Shown here one piece after another: positions 44,726 to 54,488 of a stretch of DNA of 64,000 nucleotides. The translations under genes were made by a program, and so were the position numbers. The stretch spans positions 248,001 through 312,000 of the forward strand of contig NZ_OZ032162.1 in the NCBI RefSeq assembly GCF_964026565.1, in the 5' to 3' direction. The notes beneath the pieces were generated by a model. The model did not search any database, was not told where the DNA came from, and saw nothing but the letters and a program-made list of their open reading frames with translations. The number at the start of each line of letters is the position of its first letter. The first letter of the stretch is position 1. The DNA is from Rickettsia endosymbiont of Ceutorhynchus obstrictus. GTDB taxonomy: Bacteria > Pseudomonadota > Alphaproteobacteria > Rickettsiales > Rickettsiaceae.

Positions 44726-45577
44726 ATGCAAATGCCAAACAAATTCTTTCTTACTTTGAAGCTGATGAGGCTAAATAGCCCTACCGGTTATCTATTAGTA
44801 TTTTTTCCGGCACTTTTTGGGATATTACTTGCTAAGCCTACAATAGTAGAATTAATAAAATTAGTGCCGGTATTTTTCTTGGGTAGCATCATTACAAGAA
44901 GTGCAGGCTGTGTAATTAACGATATATTTGACAAGAATTATGACAAACATGTTGCTAGGAGCAAAGAAAGACCTTTAGCAAACGGGTTATTAACCGTTAA
45001 AGACGCTTTAATCATACTAATTATATTATTAGTTTGTGCCTTATTGATTTTATTATCATTGAACAGAGCGGCTATATATATCGGTTTTTTTGCCTTTGTG
45101 ATGATTATATTATATCCGTTAATGAAACGCTTTACTAATTTCCCGCAAGTATTTTTAGGATTAACTTTTAATCTCGGTGTATTAATCGGCTATGCTGCGA
45201 TATTAGATAAGCTCACTATACAAGCTTTTATTATGTATATAGCATGTTGTAGTTGGACAGTAGGTTATGATACGATTTACGGCTTTATGGATTTGGTCGA
45301 TGATAAAAAAATAGGCGTAAAGTCTCTTGCAAGATGGTTAGAAAATAAAAATTATAGGCTTTGGCTATATAGTTTTTATATTATTTTTATATTATTATTC
45401 ATTCTAAGCGCTAATATAGCTAATTATAATATTAATTATATTGCTATTTCGGTTGCTTTAATAATGTTGTTATGGCAAGTGGCAATATTAAATATTAACG
45501 ATCCCGCTAATTGCCTTGCAATATTTAAAAATAATAATTATGTCGGGTTAATGTTAGTTTTAACTTTTGTGGTTTGA
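44726..45577 (+). CDS. ubiA: 4-hydroxybenzoate polyprenyltransferase UbiA
   Basis: Integral membrane prenyltransferase of ubiquinone synthesis. The two Asp-rich motifs are visible: NDIFDKNYDKHVARSKERPL after helix 2 (NDxxDxxxD) and YDTIYGFMDLVDDKKIG (DxxxD). I start at 44726, giving 283 residues; the frame is open 36 bases further up to 44690, but that N-terminus comes from repeat sequence. No strong ribosome site is visible for either start. About nine transmembrane helices. Monocistronic between repeat blocks. Confidence 0.92.
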   Translation: MQMPNKFFLTLKLMRLNSPTGYLLVFFPALFGILLAKPTIVELIKLVPVFFLGSIITRSAGCVINDIFDKNYDKHVARSKERPLANGLLTVKDALIILIILLVCALLILLSLNRAAIYIGFFAFVMIILYPLMKRFTNFPQVFLGLTFNLGVLIGYAAILDKLTIQAFIMYIACCSWTVGYDTIYGFMDLVDDKKIGVKSLARWLENKNYRLWLYSFYIIFILLFILSANIANYNINYIAISVALIMLLWQVAILNINDPANCLAIFKNNNYVGLMLVLTFVV

Positions 45578-46288
45578 AACTACATTATCCTCTACATCAT
45601 TCCCTATTCTCGTATGTCATTCTAGCTAAAGGCGGGGCGTTGTTGCATGGCTCGAAGGCGGGAATCCATGGTTACATATCATAATTAGTGTATTAAGGTT
45701 AATACAAGTACGATGTCATACCGTGGCTTGACCCACTACGGTACGAACGTTTAAATAAAGAGGTAAAAATTCTGTCATTCCGTGGCTACGACCACGGAAT
45801 CCAGCTTATAATATCATAAAAAGATTCAAAATAAGTCTAATATGGCTTTATTTTCCTGGATGCCGTGATCAAGTCACGGCATGACACAGCCTTTTTTCAA
45901 CGTTCGTACAGTAGTGGGCTTGACCACGGTATCCAGAAAAAGCCTTAATAAAAAGACTGGATGCCGTGGTCAAGCCGGCATTGTTGCATGGATTAGAAAT
46001 TGCCATAAAAAGGGTGTCATTCCCGCGAAAGCGGGAATCTAGAAAATTATAGTCATCCTGAATTTATTTCAGGATCTACTGCAAGAGATGCTGAAACAAG
46101 TTCAGCATGACAAAGAAAAGGCTAGATTCCCGCCTTTAGCTAGAATGACATCAAAAATTCGAGCCATGCAACAAAGCTTCCAGTCGCTCGCAATGACGGC
46201 TTACGTTTTTGCTCCTTAAGTTGACACCCATACGCCGTTGCCGGAATGACATCGAGAAGGTGGAAATGACACCGTTACAACTTAATAT
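45578..46288. repeat. Large repeat block with nested MITE between ubiA and phaZ
   Basis: No gene in about 710 bases. GTCATTCTAGCTAAAGGCGGG is broken by GGCGTTGTTGCATGGCTCGA (45637-45656) and resumes as GGCGGGAATCC. Then ATGTCATACCGTGGCTTGA, the MITE (45732-45918), the partner RPE, then CATTCCCGCGAAAGCGGGAATC, CTGAATTTATTTCAGG, GCTGAAACAAGTTCAGC and TAGCTAGAATGAC, ending near 46270. Confidence 0.82.
45732..45918 (+). mobile_element. MITE-like element, 187 bp, copy 4 of 5
   Basis: Same ends, with one change in the left repeat (CCCACTACGG). The flanking duplications read CTTGA at 45727-45731 and 45919-45923, i.e. the same target in the other orientation. Confidence 0.87.
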
Positions 46289-47572
46289 CTACTTCGCCTT
46301 ATTCTTAGTTTCGTTTGCTTTATCATGAGTATATATAAAATCCTTAATAACCGGTACGATGAACTGCTTAAATTTACTACCGCTAAATACTCCGTAATGC
46401 CCCGCTCCTTTCTGCATATGATATTGCTTCATTGAATCCGGAATATTTTGACAAAGTTTTATCGCTGCTTTTGTTTGACCGACGGCTGCGATATCGTCAA
46501 GCTCTCCTTCTATCCCAAGTAAAGCACATTTGGTAATATCTTTTAAATTAATATGACGATCTTCGGAAACTAATTTTCCACGAGCTAAAGAAAATTCATG
46601 AAATACTTCTTCGATAGTTTGCAAGTAAAACTCTGCCGCCATATCCATAGGGGCTAAATACTCATCATAAAATTTAATAGTATGATCGGCTTTTTTATAA
46701 TCTCCGTTTAGTAAATTTTGTAATAACTCTAGATGAGAATCTATATGGCGAGATAAATTTAGACTAATAAAACCGGCAAGTTGTAAAAAACCCGGGTAAA
46801 CTTTCCGACCATGCCCGGGATAGTTAGGCGGAACGGTCATTGTAACTGTTTTACAAAACCACTCTAGGTTTTTGCTTAAAGCAAATTCATCAACTGCTGT
46901 CGGATTTTTTCTAGCATCAATCGGACCGCCGATTAAAATCATTGAATTCGGTACATTAGGTTGATTGTCCGACGACATTATACTAATAGCGGCAAGTAAC
47001 GGTACTGTGGGTTGACAAACTGCCATAGTATGGGTATTAGGTCCAAGAAAATTGATAAACGCAATTGTATAATCGATAAAATCATCCATATCAAAACGTC
47101 CGGCTTCTACAGGTACGTAACTTGCATCTGTCCAATCGGTAATATATACATCACAATACGGCAATAATTCCTGTATTGTTGCTCGCAGCAAAGTAGCATG
47201 GTGACCGGCCATCGGCGCAATTATTAGCAATTTCGGCATTACTTGCTTACAGTCTATTTTATAAAAATGTTTTAATTCACAAAACGTTTTTTTTAAAATA
47301 ACTTTTTCGTCAATTCCATAAGTTACGTTATCAATAATAGTTTCGGTAATATTAAATTTGGGTTTTTCGTATTTTCGGAGCATCCGTTCGGAAAGGGTCA
47401 GGTAAGCATGCATAATTCTTGCATAACCGTTATCTTTTAACGATTCATCTTCAAAGGCTTCTTTTAAAATTTTTATACCTAAATGAGTCGGAGCCATTTG
47501 CGCCCTAAGTCCTTCTAACATGTAATACATATAATTGGTATTAAGTTCACAATTATCCATATTTTTCCCCAA
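46289..47572 (-). CDS. phaZ: Intracellular poly(3-hydroxybutyrate) depolymerase
   Basis: A protein of 427 residues of the intracellular PhaZ type that breaks down polyhydroxybutyrate granules. The cysteine-containing lipase-box equivalent is MAVCQPTVPLLAA (C near residue 184), the oxyanion region LLIIAPMAGHHATLLR, and the His part of the triad is in KGAGHYGVFSG near residue 396. It has no signal peptide. No synthase gene lies nearby. If the cell cannot make PHB, the enzyme may act on other hydroxyacyl esters (inference). Confidence 0.9.
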   Translation of the reverse strand: MGKNMDNCELNTNYMYYMLEGLRAQMAPTHLGIKILKEAFEDESLKDNGYARIMHAYLTLSERMLRKYEKPKFNITETIIDNVTYGIDEKVILKKTFCELKHFYKIDCKQVMPKLLIIAPMAGHHATLLRATIQELLPYCDVYITDWTDASYVPVEAGRFDMDDFIDYTIAFINFLGPNTHTMAVCQPTVPLLAAISIMSSDNQPNVPNSMILIGGPIDARKNPTAVDEFALSKNLEWFCKTVTMTVPPNYPGHGRKVYPGFLQLAGFISLNLSRHIDSHLELLQNLLNGDYKKADHTIKFYDEYLAPMDMAAEFYLQTIEEVFHEFSLARGKLVSEDRHINLKDITKCALLGIEGELDDIAAVGQTKAAIKLCQNIPDSMKQYHMQKGAGHYGVFSGSKFKQFIVPVIKDFIYTHDKANETKNKAK

Positions 47573-47932
47573 ATAATAATTAATTTTATTTTAACATTAA
47601 AAAATTCTTATAGCATTAATTTTAGACTTTACTATTTATATTTTTATAATTAAGTGGTAATATAGTCAATGTAATTCTTGTATGGATCGAATTTTTGATG
47701 TCATTCCCGTAAAGCATTGTTGTGTGGATAGGTTAAAGCGTGTTTTATGTCATTCCCACGCAGGCGGGAATCCAGAAAAAAGCTTAAAAAAATAGTAGAA
47801 TCATATAATAAATTCTACTATTGATTTGTTTAAAGGATTTCTGGATTCCCGCCTGCGCGGGAATGACATCGAACTACAAAAGTAATATCATGAATTAACT
47901 ATAATAATATAAAATTTAGGATTATTTTTGAG
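47573..47932. repeat. Gap with an RPE pair between phaZ and der
   Basis: Bases 47573-47690 are AT-rich and should hold the phaZ promoter. From 47697 come a GTCATTCCCGTAAAGC fragment with GCATTGTTGTGTGGATAGG, then an RPE pair CATTCCCACGCAGGCGGGAATCC (47752 on) with CCCGCCTGCGCGGGAATGACA (47848-47869). Confidence 0.75.
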
Positions 47933-49303
47933 ATGAATAAAAAGACCATTGCGTTAGTCGGTAGACCGAATGTCGGGAAATCAACGCTCTTTAACCGTTT
48001 AAGTATCAGGAAAAAAGCTGTTGTTCACGATCAGCCAGGTGTTACAAGAGATAGAAAATATGCGAGTGCCGGGATTGCTTCTTTAGAATTCACCGTAATT
48101 GATACGCCGGGGCTTGAAGAGGTAAAATATGAAATGGGGCAGCCTTTAAGTGAGCGTTTAATGGAGCAGACAACTAAAGCGATTGTTGAATCGGATATAA
48201 TATGTTTTATGGTCGACGGCAAAAGCGGCGTGCTGCCCGATGATAAATTACTTGCTCATTTTGTTAGAAAATATAATAAACCGACTATATTGATAATAAA
48301 TAAATGTGAAGGGCGTTTTGATTTTGCTAAAGAATATTATCAACTCGGTTTTGATAATATGGTAGTTATTTCGGCTGAACACGGTGTCGGGATGGCGGAT
48401 TTATACGATGCGATAGTTGAAGGAATCGCTAATAATGATTCTCAAGATAATTCTCCGAGCGAAAAAATTAGTGACCCTATAAAAGCCGATTATATTCAAA
48501 TAGTGGTAAGCGGTAGACCAAATGCCGGAAAATCTACTTTCATTAATGCTCTTATTAACGATGAAAGATTATTAACCGGTCCTGAAGCCGGATTGACTCG
48601 CGAATCAATTGAAATTGATTGGCAATATAAAGGAAATAAAATAAAATTAATAGATACTGCGGGTTTGCGTAAAAAATCTACTATCAACGAATCGCTGGAA
48701 AAATTATCTGCCTCGGATGCTATTAATAGCATCAAATTTGCTAATACGGTGATTTTAATGATTGATGCCTTAGCTCCATTAAAGCAGCAAGATTTAAATA
48801 TTGCAAGTTATGTTGCATCGGAAGGAAGAAGTATTGTTATAGTAGTAAATAAATGGGACTTAGTTAAGGAGTCTGAAAAAGAGAAATTTAAAGAAGAATT
48901 TGATTATCAAGTAAGTACTAACTTACCGCAAATTAAAGGCGTGCCGATAATATTTATTTCGGCTATTAACAAAAAAAATATAGAGCAAGTGCTAGACGCT
49001 TGCGTTAATATTTACAATATCTGGAATAAGAAAATAGCGACTAGCAAATTAAACGAGTGGCTTGGTTTTACCACCGAGGAGCATCCTCTGCCTCTGCAAA
49101 AAGGCGGTAGGCGTGTTCGGGTAAAATATATGACGCAAATAAAAACCCGCCCGCCGACTTTTAAATTATTTTCTAATAATCCGGAAAAAGTTACTGATAG
49201 CTATACAAAATATTTGGTAAATAATTTACGTGATGCTTTTGAGCTGCCCGGTATTCCTATTAGATTTATTTATGTTAAAACTAAGAATCCGTATGTAACT
49301 TAA
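47933..49303 (+). CDS. der: Ribosome-assembly GTPase Der (EngA)
   Basis: Double-GTPase needed for 50S ribosome assembly. It has 456 residues. First G domain: G1 GRPNVGKST (residues 10-18), DTPG, NKCE. Second: GRPNAGKST near 193, DTAG, NKWD. The C-terminal KH-like domain (about 375-456) has the LP-LQ-GGRR-R-KYMTQ block. Normal length and intact motifs. It stands alone after a repeat pair. Confidence 0.97.
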   Translation: MNKKTIALVGRPNVGKSTLFNRLSIRKKAVVHDQPGVTRDRKYASAGIASLEFTVIDTPGLEEVKYEMGQPLSERLMEQTTKAIVESDIICFMVDGKSGVLPDDKLLAHFVRKYNKPTILIINKCEGRFDFAKEYYQLGFDNMVVISAEHGVGMADLYDAIVEGIANNDSQDNSPSEKISDPIKADYIQIVVSGRPNAGKSTFINALINDERLLTGPEAGLTRESIEIDWQYKGNKIKLIDTAGLRKKSTINESLEKLSASDAINSIKFANTVILMIDALAPLKQQDLNIASYVASEGRSIVIVVNKWDLVKESEKEKFKEEFDYQVSTNLPQIKGVPIIFISAINKKNIEQVLDACVNIYNIWNKKIATSKLNEWLGFTTEEHPLPLQKGGRRVRVKYMTQIKTRPPTFKLFSNNPEKVTDSYTKYLVNNLRDAFELPGIPIRFIYVKTKNPYVT

Positions 49304-49567
49304 TGGGGGTTGACTGATTGTTTAGAGGTCATTTCCGCAGAGGCGGGAAGGTATTGTCGGTGGATAGGTTAAAGCATGTTCGATGTCATTCCCGCGAAAG
49401 CGGGAATCCAGAAAAAATACTTTTAAGTCATCCTGAATTTATTTCAGGATATTTATAATAGATGCTGAAACAAGTTCAACATGACAAGAATGGATTCCCG
49501 CTTTCGCGGGAATGACATCGAAAATTCGAGCCATGCAACAACGCCGGCTTGATCACGGCATGACAGA
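49304..49567. repeat. RPE block between der and the small ORF
   Basis: Two GCGAAAGCGGGAATCC / GGATTCCCGCTTTCGCGGGAATGACA arms (49390-49518) enclose CTGAATTTATTTCAGG and GCTGAAACAAGTTCA. It ends with GAGCCATGCAACAACGCC. Confidence 0.8.
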
Positions 49568-49729
49568 CTACTTAGAATTTTCATTCCTAGCTTCCTGTAT
49601 TCTTGTTTCTTTTAAAGAATCCACTAATGAAATATTTTTTTTATTGCGAGATTTTACTAAGGCTTGAAATTCTTTAATTTTATCTTTTAAAGAAATTAAT
49701 TTTAAGTCATTTTCTAATATTAACATCAT
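49568..49729 (-). CDS. Small charged protein, possible antitoxin remnant
   Basis: A frame of 53 codons starting 35 bases after ubiB. The product is helical and highly charged, opening MMLILENDLKLISL and closing VDSLKETRIQEARNE. The closing part resembles the toxin-binding tail of VapB/RelB-like antitoxins, but there is no toxin partner next to it. No convincing ribosome site. It could be the last gene of ubiE-ubiB or a chance frame. Confidence 0.35.
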   Translation of the reverse strand: MMLILENDLKLISLKDKIKEFQALVKSRNKKNISLVDSLKETRIQEARNENSK

Positions 49730-49764
49730 TCTAATTTTTTAAAATTATTTTTTATCAGTATATT

Positions 49765-51276
49765 TCACAACTTATTATATGTTTCATCTATATAATGCTT
49801 CACTATTCGTAAAATTTTAGCTTCTAGGCTGAGGTTTTTAGCTGCCCATTTTTTTATCCAAGGCTCGGCTAGCTGCCACATATTAACGTTCTCATCTAGC
49901 TGTTGTCCGATTCCTTCAACCATGACTAAAGTTTTTTGTAATAGCAATAGCTGCGGTTGTACCTCCATACCGAAATCCTCGGTTATTTTAAATAAATGTG
50001 CAAGCAACTTACCGACAGAAATATTTTTAGTAGCCATACCGACGATAGGTTCGGTAACTGCCCTACAGCTTTGGGCAAATAAATTTAAGTCGGTATTTTT
50101 AGGAATATAACCGGCTCTTAAATGTATTTTGGCGACTAATTTATAATCACGGTTTAAAAAACCGAAAAGGCTTTCGGCAACAGCTAAGCGATCAAATTCC
50201 GAGAGCCTGCCCATAATGCCGAAATCGAGCAACACTATTTTACCTTGCGCAGTTACTAAAATATTTCCGGGATGCAAATCGGCGTGAAAAAAGCCGTCCC
50301 TATATGCTTGATTAAAAAACATTACGGCAAATTTCCTAGCAATAAGTGAAAGGTCTAACTCCGCTGCCGTTAATTGATGAGTTTCATATATAGAAATGCC
50401 CTCGATCCATTCCGTGGTTAAGATATTTTTAGACGTAAATTGCCAGTATATTTTTGGGATGCATATATCAAGATCATCACGGAAATTATCGGCAAGCTCC
50501 GAAGCGGCAGCGGCTTCTAAGCGCAAATCAAGCTCATATTTCATGGTTTCCCGAAATTTCTCTATGACGGCTAGAGGTTTCAGCCTTTTTACTTTAGTAA
50601 ATTTAGAGGCTAATTTAGCAAGGAAATATAGTAATTTAATATCTCGGTTATATTTTCGATGAATATCAGGGCGTAAAATCTTTATTGCGACAAATTCACC
50701 GGTTATTAATTGAGCTTTATGGACTTGAGAGATTGAAGCGGCGGCAATGGGCGTGTCTTGGAAGTTCAGGAATAGAGTGTCTAGGGGCGTATACTCGGAT
50801 ACATAATCGTCATTGCGAGGAGCGAAGCGACGTGGCAATCTAGGAAAAAAATAGTAAAAAATATTATGGAATTTATTATTTTTCTGGATTGCTACGTCGG
50901 CACTTTGTGCCTCCTCGCAATGACGAGTAAATGATTTATATATTAGCTCCTTTGCTATTTTACTATCAAAGGGCGGTAATTTATCTTGCAGAGATTTTAA
51001 GTATTTCGTTACGTCTAACCCGACTAAATCGGGTCTTGTAGAAAGTGTTTGACCGAATTTGATATAGATAGGTCCGAGCTGTTCTAAACAGTTAGTTAGA
51101 CGCTTGCCGAAATCTTGAGAAGGTTTTTTTATTAAAGATAGAGGGGAGAATATTAGCGTCAAAATATAGCCGATAATTTTAATACATAGCGGTACTTTAA
51201 TATCACCTGCGTCAAGTAAAATTTGCTCTTTGCTAATACTTCTCAGAATATGTAATAAATTAAAAAATATATTCAT
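49765..51276 (-). CDS. ubiB: Ubiquinone biosynthesis protein UbiB with in-frame RPE
   Basis: Atypical membrane-associated kinase/ATPase (ABC1/ADCK family) of ubiquinone synthesis, 503 residues. It shows the KxGQ motif (YIKFGQTLSTRPDLVG, about 72-87), the VAIKILRP lysine, FFHADLHPGN and the LLDFGIMG loop. Residues about 114-159 (TRHCEEAQSADVAIQ ... LPRRFAPRNDD) come from a palindromic repeat inserted between the KxGQ region and the nucleotide-binding strand. The frame is preserved. Its start overlaps the ubiE stop by 4 bases. Confidence 0.94.
   Translation of the reverse strand: MNIFFNLLHILRSISKEQILLDAGDIKVPLCIKIIGYILTLIFSPLSLIKKPSQDFGKRLTNCLEQLGPIYIKFGQTLSTRPDLVGLDVTKYLKSLQDKLPPFDSKIAKELIYKSFTRHCEEAQSADVAIQKNNKFHNIFYYFFPRLPRRFAPRNDDYVSEYTPLDTLFLNFQDTPIAAASISQVHKAQLITGEFVAIKILRPDIHRKYNRDIKLLYFLAKLASKFTKVKRLKPLAVIEKFRETMKYELDLRLEAAAASELADNFRDDLDICIPKIYWQFTSKNILTTEWIEGISIYETHQLTAAELDLSLIARKFAVMFFNQAYRDGFFHADLHPGNILVTAQGKIVLLDFGIMGRLSEFDRLAVAESLFGFLNRDYKLVAKIHLRAGYIPKNTDLNLFAQSCRAVTEPIVGMATKNISVGKLLAHLFKITEDFGMEVQPQLLLLQKTLVMVEGIGQQLDENVNMWQLAEPWIKKWAAKNLSLEAKILRIVKHYIDETYNKL
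50800..50935 (-). repeat. In-frame RPE within ubiB
   Basis: Inverted arms CGTCATTGCGAGGAGCGAAG and GTGCCTCCTCGCAATGACGA around an AT-rich middle, adding about 46 residues to UbiB. Confidence 0.88.
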
Positions 51277-52019
51277 AATTTATAAGCACTATGGATGGCA
51301 ACAACACCGTTAGTAAGATTTTTATATCGTACTTCCTCAAAACCGGCATTTTGGATCATTATTTTAAAATCATCTTGCGAAGGAAATAGCTTAATACTTT
51401 CAACTAGATACTGATAAGCCTCTTGATTGTTAGTAATAATTTGCCCGATTTTCGGAATAATATTGAAAGAATAAAATTCATAGAAATTTTTGAAATAACC
51501 TTCTTCTAGTTTAGAAAATTCAAGGCATAAGAATTTTCCCATCGGCTTCAAAACGCGATGGGCTTCCTTTAAGGCTTTATCGATATTTGGGATGTTTCTA
51601 ATACCGAAAGCAATAGTATAATAATCAAAACTATTATCCGGAAAAGGCAAGTTTTCGGCGTTGGCTAGCACGTAATCAAGATTTTGCAAAAAATTAAGGT
51701 TGATTGCGCGTTTTTTAGCCTTATCAAGCATTTCCTGATTTATATCGCAGAGAGTCATAGAAAGCTCAGCTGCTTGAGTTTTAGCCTTTTTCACAATTTT
51801 TAAAGCAACGTCACCGCTGCCGCTAGCAACATCTAGTATATTTGAGTTTAAATTGGGAATTTGTCTAATAAACTCATCTTTCCATAGGCGATGCATTCCA
51901 CCGCTCATTAAGTCATTCATTAAATCGTATTTATCTGCTACGCCCGTGAAAATATTATTTACTAAATGCTGTTTATCGGTCAAATTAACTTTTTTAAAGC
52001 CAAAATTTGTCTGGTTCAT
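51273..52019 (-). CDS. ubiE: Ubiquinone/menaquinone C-methyltransferase UbiE
   Basis: SAM-dependent C-methyltransferase of ubiquinone synthesis, 248 residues. The marks are FTGVADKYDLMNDLMSGGMH, SAM motif LDVASGSGDVA (about 62-72), FGIRNIPNIDKAL, and the C-terminal GGxVAIH equivalent TNGVVAIHSAYKL. It heads the ubiE-ubiB pair with an ATGA-type 4-base overlap. Confidence 0.96.
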   Translation of the reverse strand: MNQTNFGFKKVNLTDKQHLVNNIFTGVADKYDLMNDLMSGGMHRLWKDEFIRQIPNLNSNILDVASGSGDVALKIVKKAKTQAAELSMTLCDINQEMLDKAKKRAINLNFLQNLDYVLANAENLPFPDNSFDYYTIAFGIRNIPNIDKALKEAHRVLKPMGKFLCLEFSKLEEGYFKNFYEFYSFNIIPKIGQIITNNQEAYQYLVESIKLFPSQDDFKIMIQNAGFEEVRYKNLTNGVVAIHSAYKL

Positions 52020-52166
52020 ATTATTTAAGTATATTATATTGAGATGGAAAGTTATTACGATGTCACTCCGTGGCTTGACCGCGGAGTCCAGAAAAATAAG
52101 TACTGGATGCCGTGGTCAAGCCACGGCATGACAAGTATATTTAAAAATACTTAAAAACTATATAAA
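52020..52166. repeat. RPE between ubiE and mutM
   Basis: Palindromic pair GTCACTCCGTGGCTTGACCG (52061) and GTGGTCAAGCCACGGCATGAC (52112-52132). The mutM start lies 34 bases after it. The two genes are divergent, so both promoters must flank or include the repeat. Confidence 0.75.
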
Positions 52167-52985
52167 ATGCCAGAACTTCCTGAAGTAGAAACGTTAAAAA
52201 ACTCTCTTGAGCAAAAGCTCCTAGGTCTTGCTATAAAGAATATAGAGCTAAAAAGAAATAATTTGCGTTATATATTATCCTCAATGCTGGCTAAAGAAAT
52301 TTTACATACAAATATTGTGACCGTTAGGCGGCGTGCTAAATATCTTATTATTGATTTAAATAACGGTTATTCTCTTATAATTCATCTCGGTATGAGTGGA
52401 CGCTTCACGCTGCAACCGCCTGATTACCAAACCAAAAAACACGATCATGTAATTTTTGACCTTACTAGTAACGAGAAATTAATCTTTAACGATGCTAGGC
52501 GTTTTGGGATGATTTATAGTTATGAAACCAAATTTTTAGAAGAAAAGTTTTTTTATAATTTAGCTATCGAGCCTTTGTCCGATTTACTAACTACCGAATA
52601 TTTAAAGAGTAAACTCGCTACTCGCAAAATACCGATAAAAAATTTATTAATGGATAATAAAATTATCGTCGGAGTGGGTAATATTTACGCCTCCGAAAGC
52701 CTGTTTTTAGCTAAAATCCATCCGAGTAAATTAGGTGCGGATTTAACGATTGAGGAAATAACTAAGCTAATTACCGCAATTAAAAATGTGTTATCGAAGG
52801 CGATTGCAGCAGGCGGTACCACTCTTAAAGATTTTGTCAGCGGTGATAATAGCCCGGGATATTTTAAACAGCAACTTACGGTTTATAATAGAGAAAACGA
52901 AAAATGCTTAGATTGTAATGGGATAATCATTAAATTAAAGCAATCAGGTAGAAGTAGTTTTTACTGTTCGTTATGCCAAAAGTAA
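52167..52985 (+). CDS. mutM: Formamidopyrimidine-DNA glycosylase MutM
   Basis: Base-excision repair glycosylase/AP lyase for 8-oxoguanine, 272 residues. After removal of Met the catalytic Pro is first in MPELPEVETL. The LIIHLGMSGRF strand, the VGNIYASESLF H2TH motif and the C-terminal zinc finger (CLDCNG...FYCSLC) are all present. Full length. Confidence 0.97.
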   Translation: MPELPEVETLKNSLEQKLLGLAIKNIELKRNNLRYILSSMLAKEILHTNIVTVRRRAKYLIIDLNNGYSLIIHLGMSGRFTLQPPDYQTKKHDHVIFDLTSNEKLIFNDARRFGMIYSYETKFLEEKFFYNLAIEPLSDLLTTEYLKSKLATRKIPIKNLLMDNKIIVGVGNIYASESLFLAKIHPSKLGADLTIEEITKLITAIKNVLSKAIAAGGTTLKDFVSGDNSPGYFKQQLTVYNRENEKCLDCNGIIIKLKQSGRSSFYCSLCQK

Positions 52986-53094
52986 TAAATATGTTATGGC
53001 TTGAAGGTATTATTGTGTGAATAGGTTAAAGCATGCTCTATGTCATTCCCGCGAAAGCGGGAATGACATCAATACAATTTTCAAAAACTACTAC
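52986..53094. repeat. Single RPE between mutM and the manC-like gene
   Basis: GTCATTCCCGCGAAAGCGGG followed directly by AATGACA, i.e. a bare hairpin with no AT-rich centre (53042-53068). Confidence 0.7.
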
Positions 53095-53123
53095 TTGACA
53101 TTTAAATTATTATTATTTATAAG
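53095..53123 (+). promoter_or_regulatory. Promoter of the manC-like gene
   Basis: Consensus TTGACA (53095-53100), 17-bp spacer, TATAAG (53118-53123), 38 bases before the ATG. Confidence 0.65.
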
Positions 53124-53161
53124 CCATTCCTATTAGTTTTTCAATTAATAGTTGTCTTAAT

Positions 53162-54205
53162 ATGAAAATAAAACCCGTTATTATGGCAGGTGGTCAAGGT
53201 GCAAGATTATGGCCGCTATCACTCCCAATCAAGCCAAAGCAGTTTTTAAAAACTCCCTTAGAGCTAAGTTTATTGCAAAAAACTTTAATTAGAAATAAAT
53301 CATTTGGTACACCATTAGTAATAACAGGTGAACGGTATGAATTTATAACTAAGGAACAAGCCGTAGAAATCAATACAGAAATAGAATTAATTACCGAACC
53401 GCTAACAAAAAATACTGCTATGTGTGCAGTTATTACGGCTCTAGCTGCAAAAAATAACGGTTTTGATACTGTAATATTACTGCCTTCCGATCATTATATA
53501 TCGGATGAAGAGAAATATTTAACAACTATTAATAAGGCTTTAAGTTACGTAGAAAAATGGGGGATTTGTACTATCGGTATTCCCATCGACCGACCGAATA
53601 TTGAATATGGCTATATAAAAGCAGAGACTAGTATTACCGAAAATATTTATCAAACTAATCATTTTATTGAAAAACCTTCTTTAGAGCAGCTTCAAAATTA
53701 TATACAAAACGGTAAGTATTTTTGGAATTCGGGAATTTTTATTTATAATATTGATTTTTTATTAAATCATGTGTATAAACTCCGACCTGATTTATGGGAT
53801 ATAGCGCAAAATGCGTTAAACTCAGCTACAAAAAACGCAAATACTATAAAGCTAGATTTAGAAATTTATAGTAAAGCTAATGCCGTTTCTATAGACAAGG
53901 CCATAATAGAGCATATTCCCGAAATGATTATGATAAAAGCAAATTTTGCCTGGAGTGATCTTGGAACTTGGCATTCTTTATGGCAGATAAAGCAAAAAGA
54001 TATTACCGATAATTATTGCGAAGGAAATGTCGTAATCGGTGATACGACAAATTCTTATATTAGCTCCGATAATAAACTAACTATGGTAGTAGGTCTTGAT
54101 AATATAATTGTTATCAATACTAAAAATGCTCTTTTAGTAGCGGATAAATCAAAAGCCGCCGAAATAAAACAGCTTGTGATGCAAATAGAAGAATATAGGT
54201 CCTAA
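53162..54205 (+). CDS. manC: Mannose-1-phosphate guanylyltransferase
   Basis: Makes GDP-mannose from mannose-1-phosphate and GTP for surface polysaccharide. It has 347 residues: the nucleotidyltransferase domain with the start motif MAGGQGARLWPLS (residues 9-21), FIEKPS (near 169), WNSGIF and the LGTWHSLW block, but without the fused PMI/isomerase domain of long ManC proteins. It has its own near-consensus promoter. No sugar-nucleotide genes lie next to it. Confidence 0.9.
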   Translation: MKIKPVIMAGGQGARLWPLSLPIKPKQFLKTPLELSLLQKTLIRNKSFGTPLVITGERYEFITKEQAVEINTEIELITEPLTKNTAMCAVITALAAKNNGFDTVILLPSDHYISDEEKYLTTINKALSYVEKWGICTIGIPIDRPNIEYGYIKAETSITENIYQTNHFIEKPSLEQLQNYIQNGKYFWNSGIFIYNIDFLLNHVYKLRPDLWDIAQNALNSATKNANTIKLDLEIYSKANAVSIDKAIIEHIPEMIMIKANFAWSDLGTWHSLWQIKQKDITDNYCEGNVVIGDTTNSYISSDNKLTMVVGLDNIIVINTKNALLVADKSKAAEIKQLVMQIEEYRS

Positions 54206-54488
54206 TAATATTTATATTGATTAATGAATTTTTACTAATACAAGTAAATAGCTAAGGGTATTTTAATTAAAGAGAAGCGTTGTTGCATGGCTCAAATTTT
54301 TAATGTCATTCCCGCGCAGGCGGGAATCCAGAAAAATTTATAGTCATCCTGAATTTATTTCAGGATCTACTAAAAGAGATGCCGCAAACTTGTTCAGCCT
54401 GACAAAGACAAAAAAACATGGATTCCCGCCTGTGCGGGAATGACATATTGACGCTTTTATCGAGCTATAAAACAATCCCTTATTCAGC
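54206..54488. repeat. RPE block between the manC-like gene and the MFS gene
   Basis: GCGTTGTTGCATGGCTCAAA (54278), CATTCCCGCGCAGGCGGGAATCC (54306), CTGAATTTATTTCAGG and GATTCCCGCCTGTGCGGGAA (54421). No gene seen. Confidence 0.78.
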
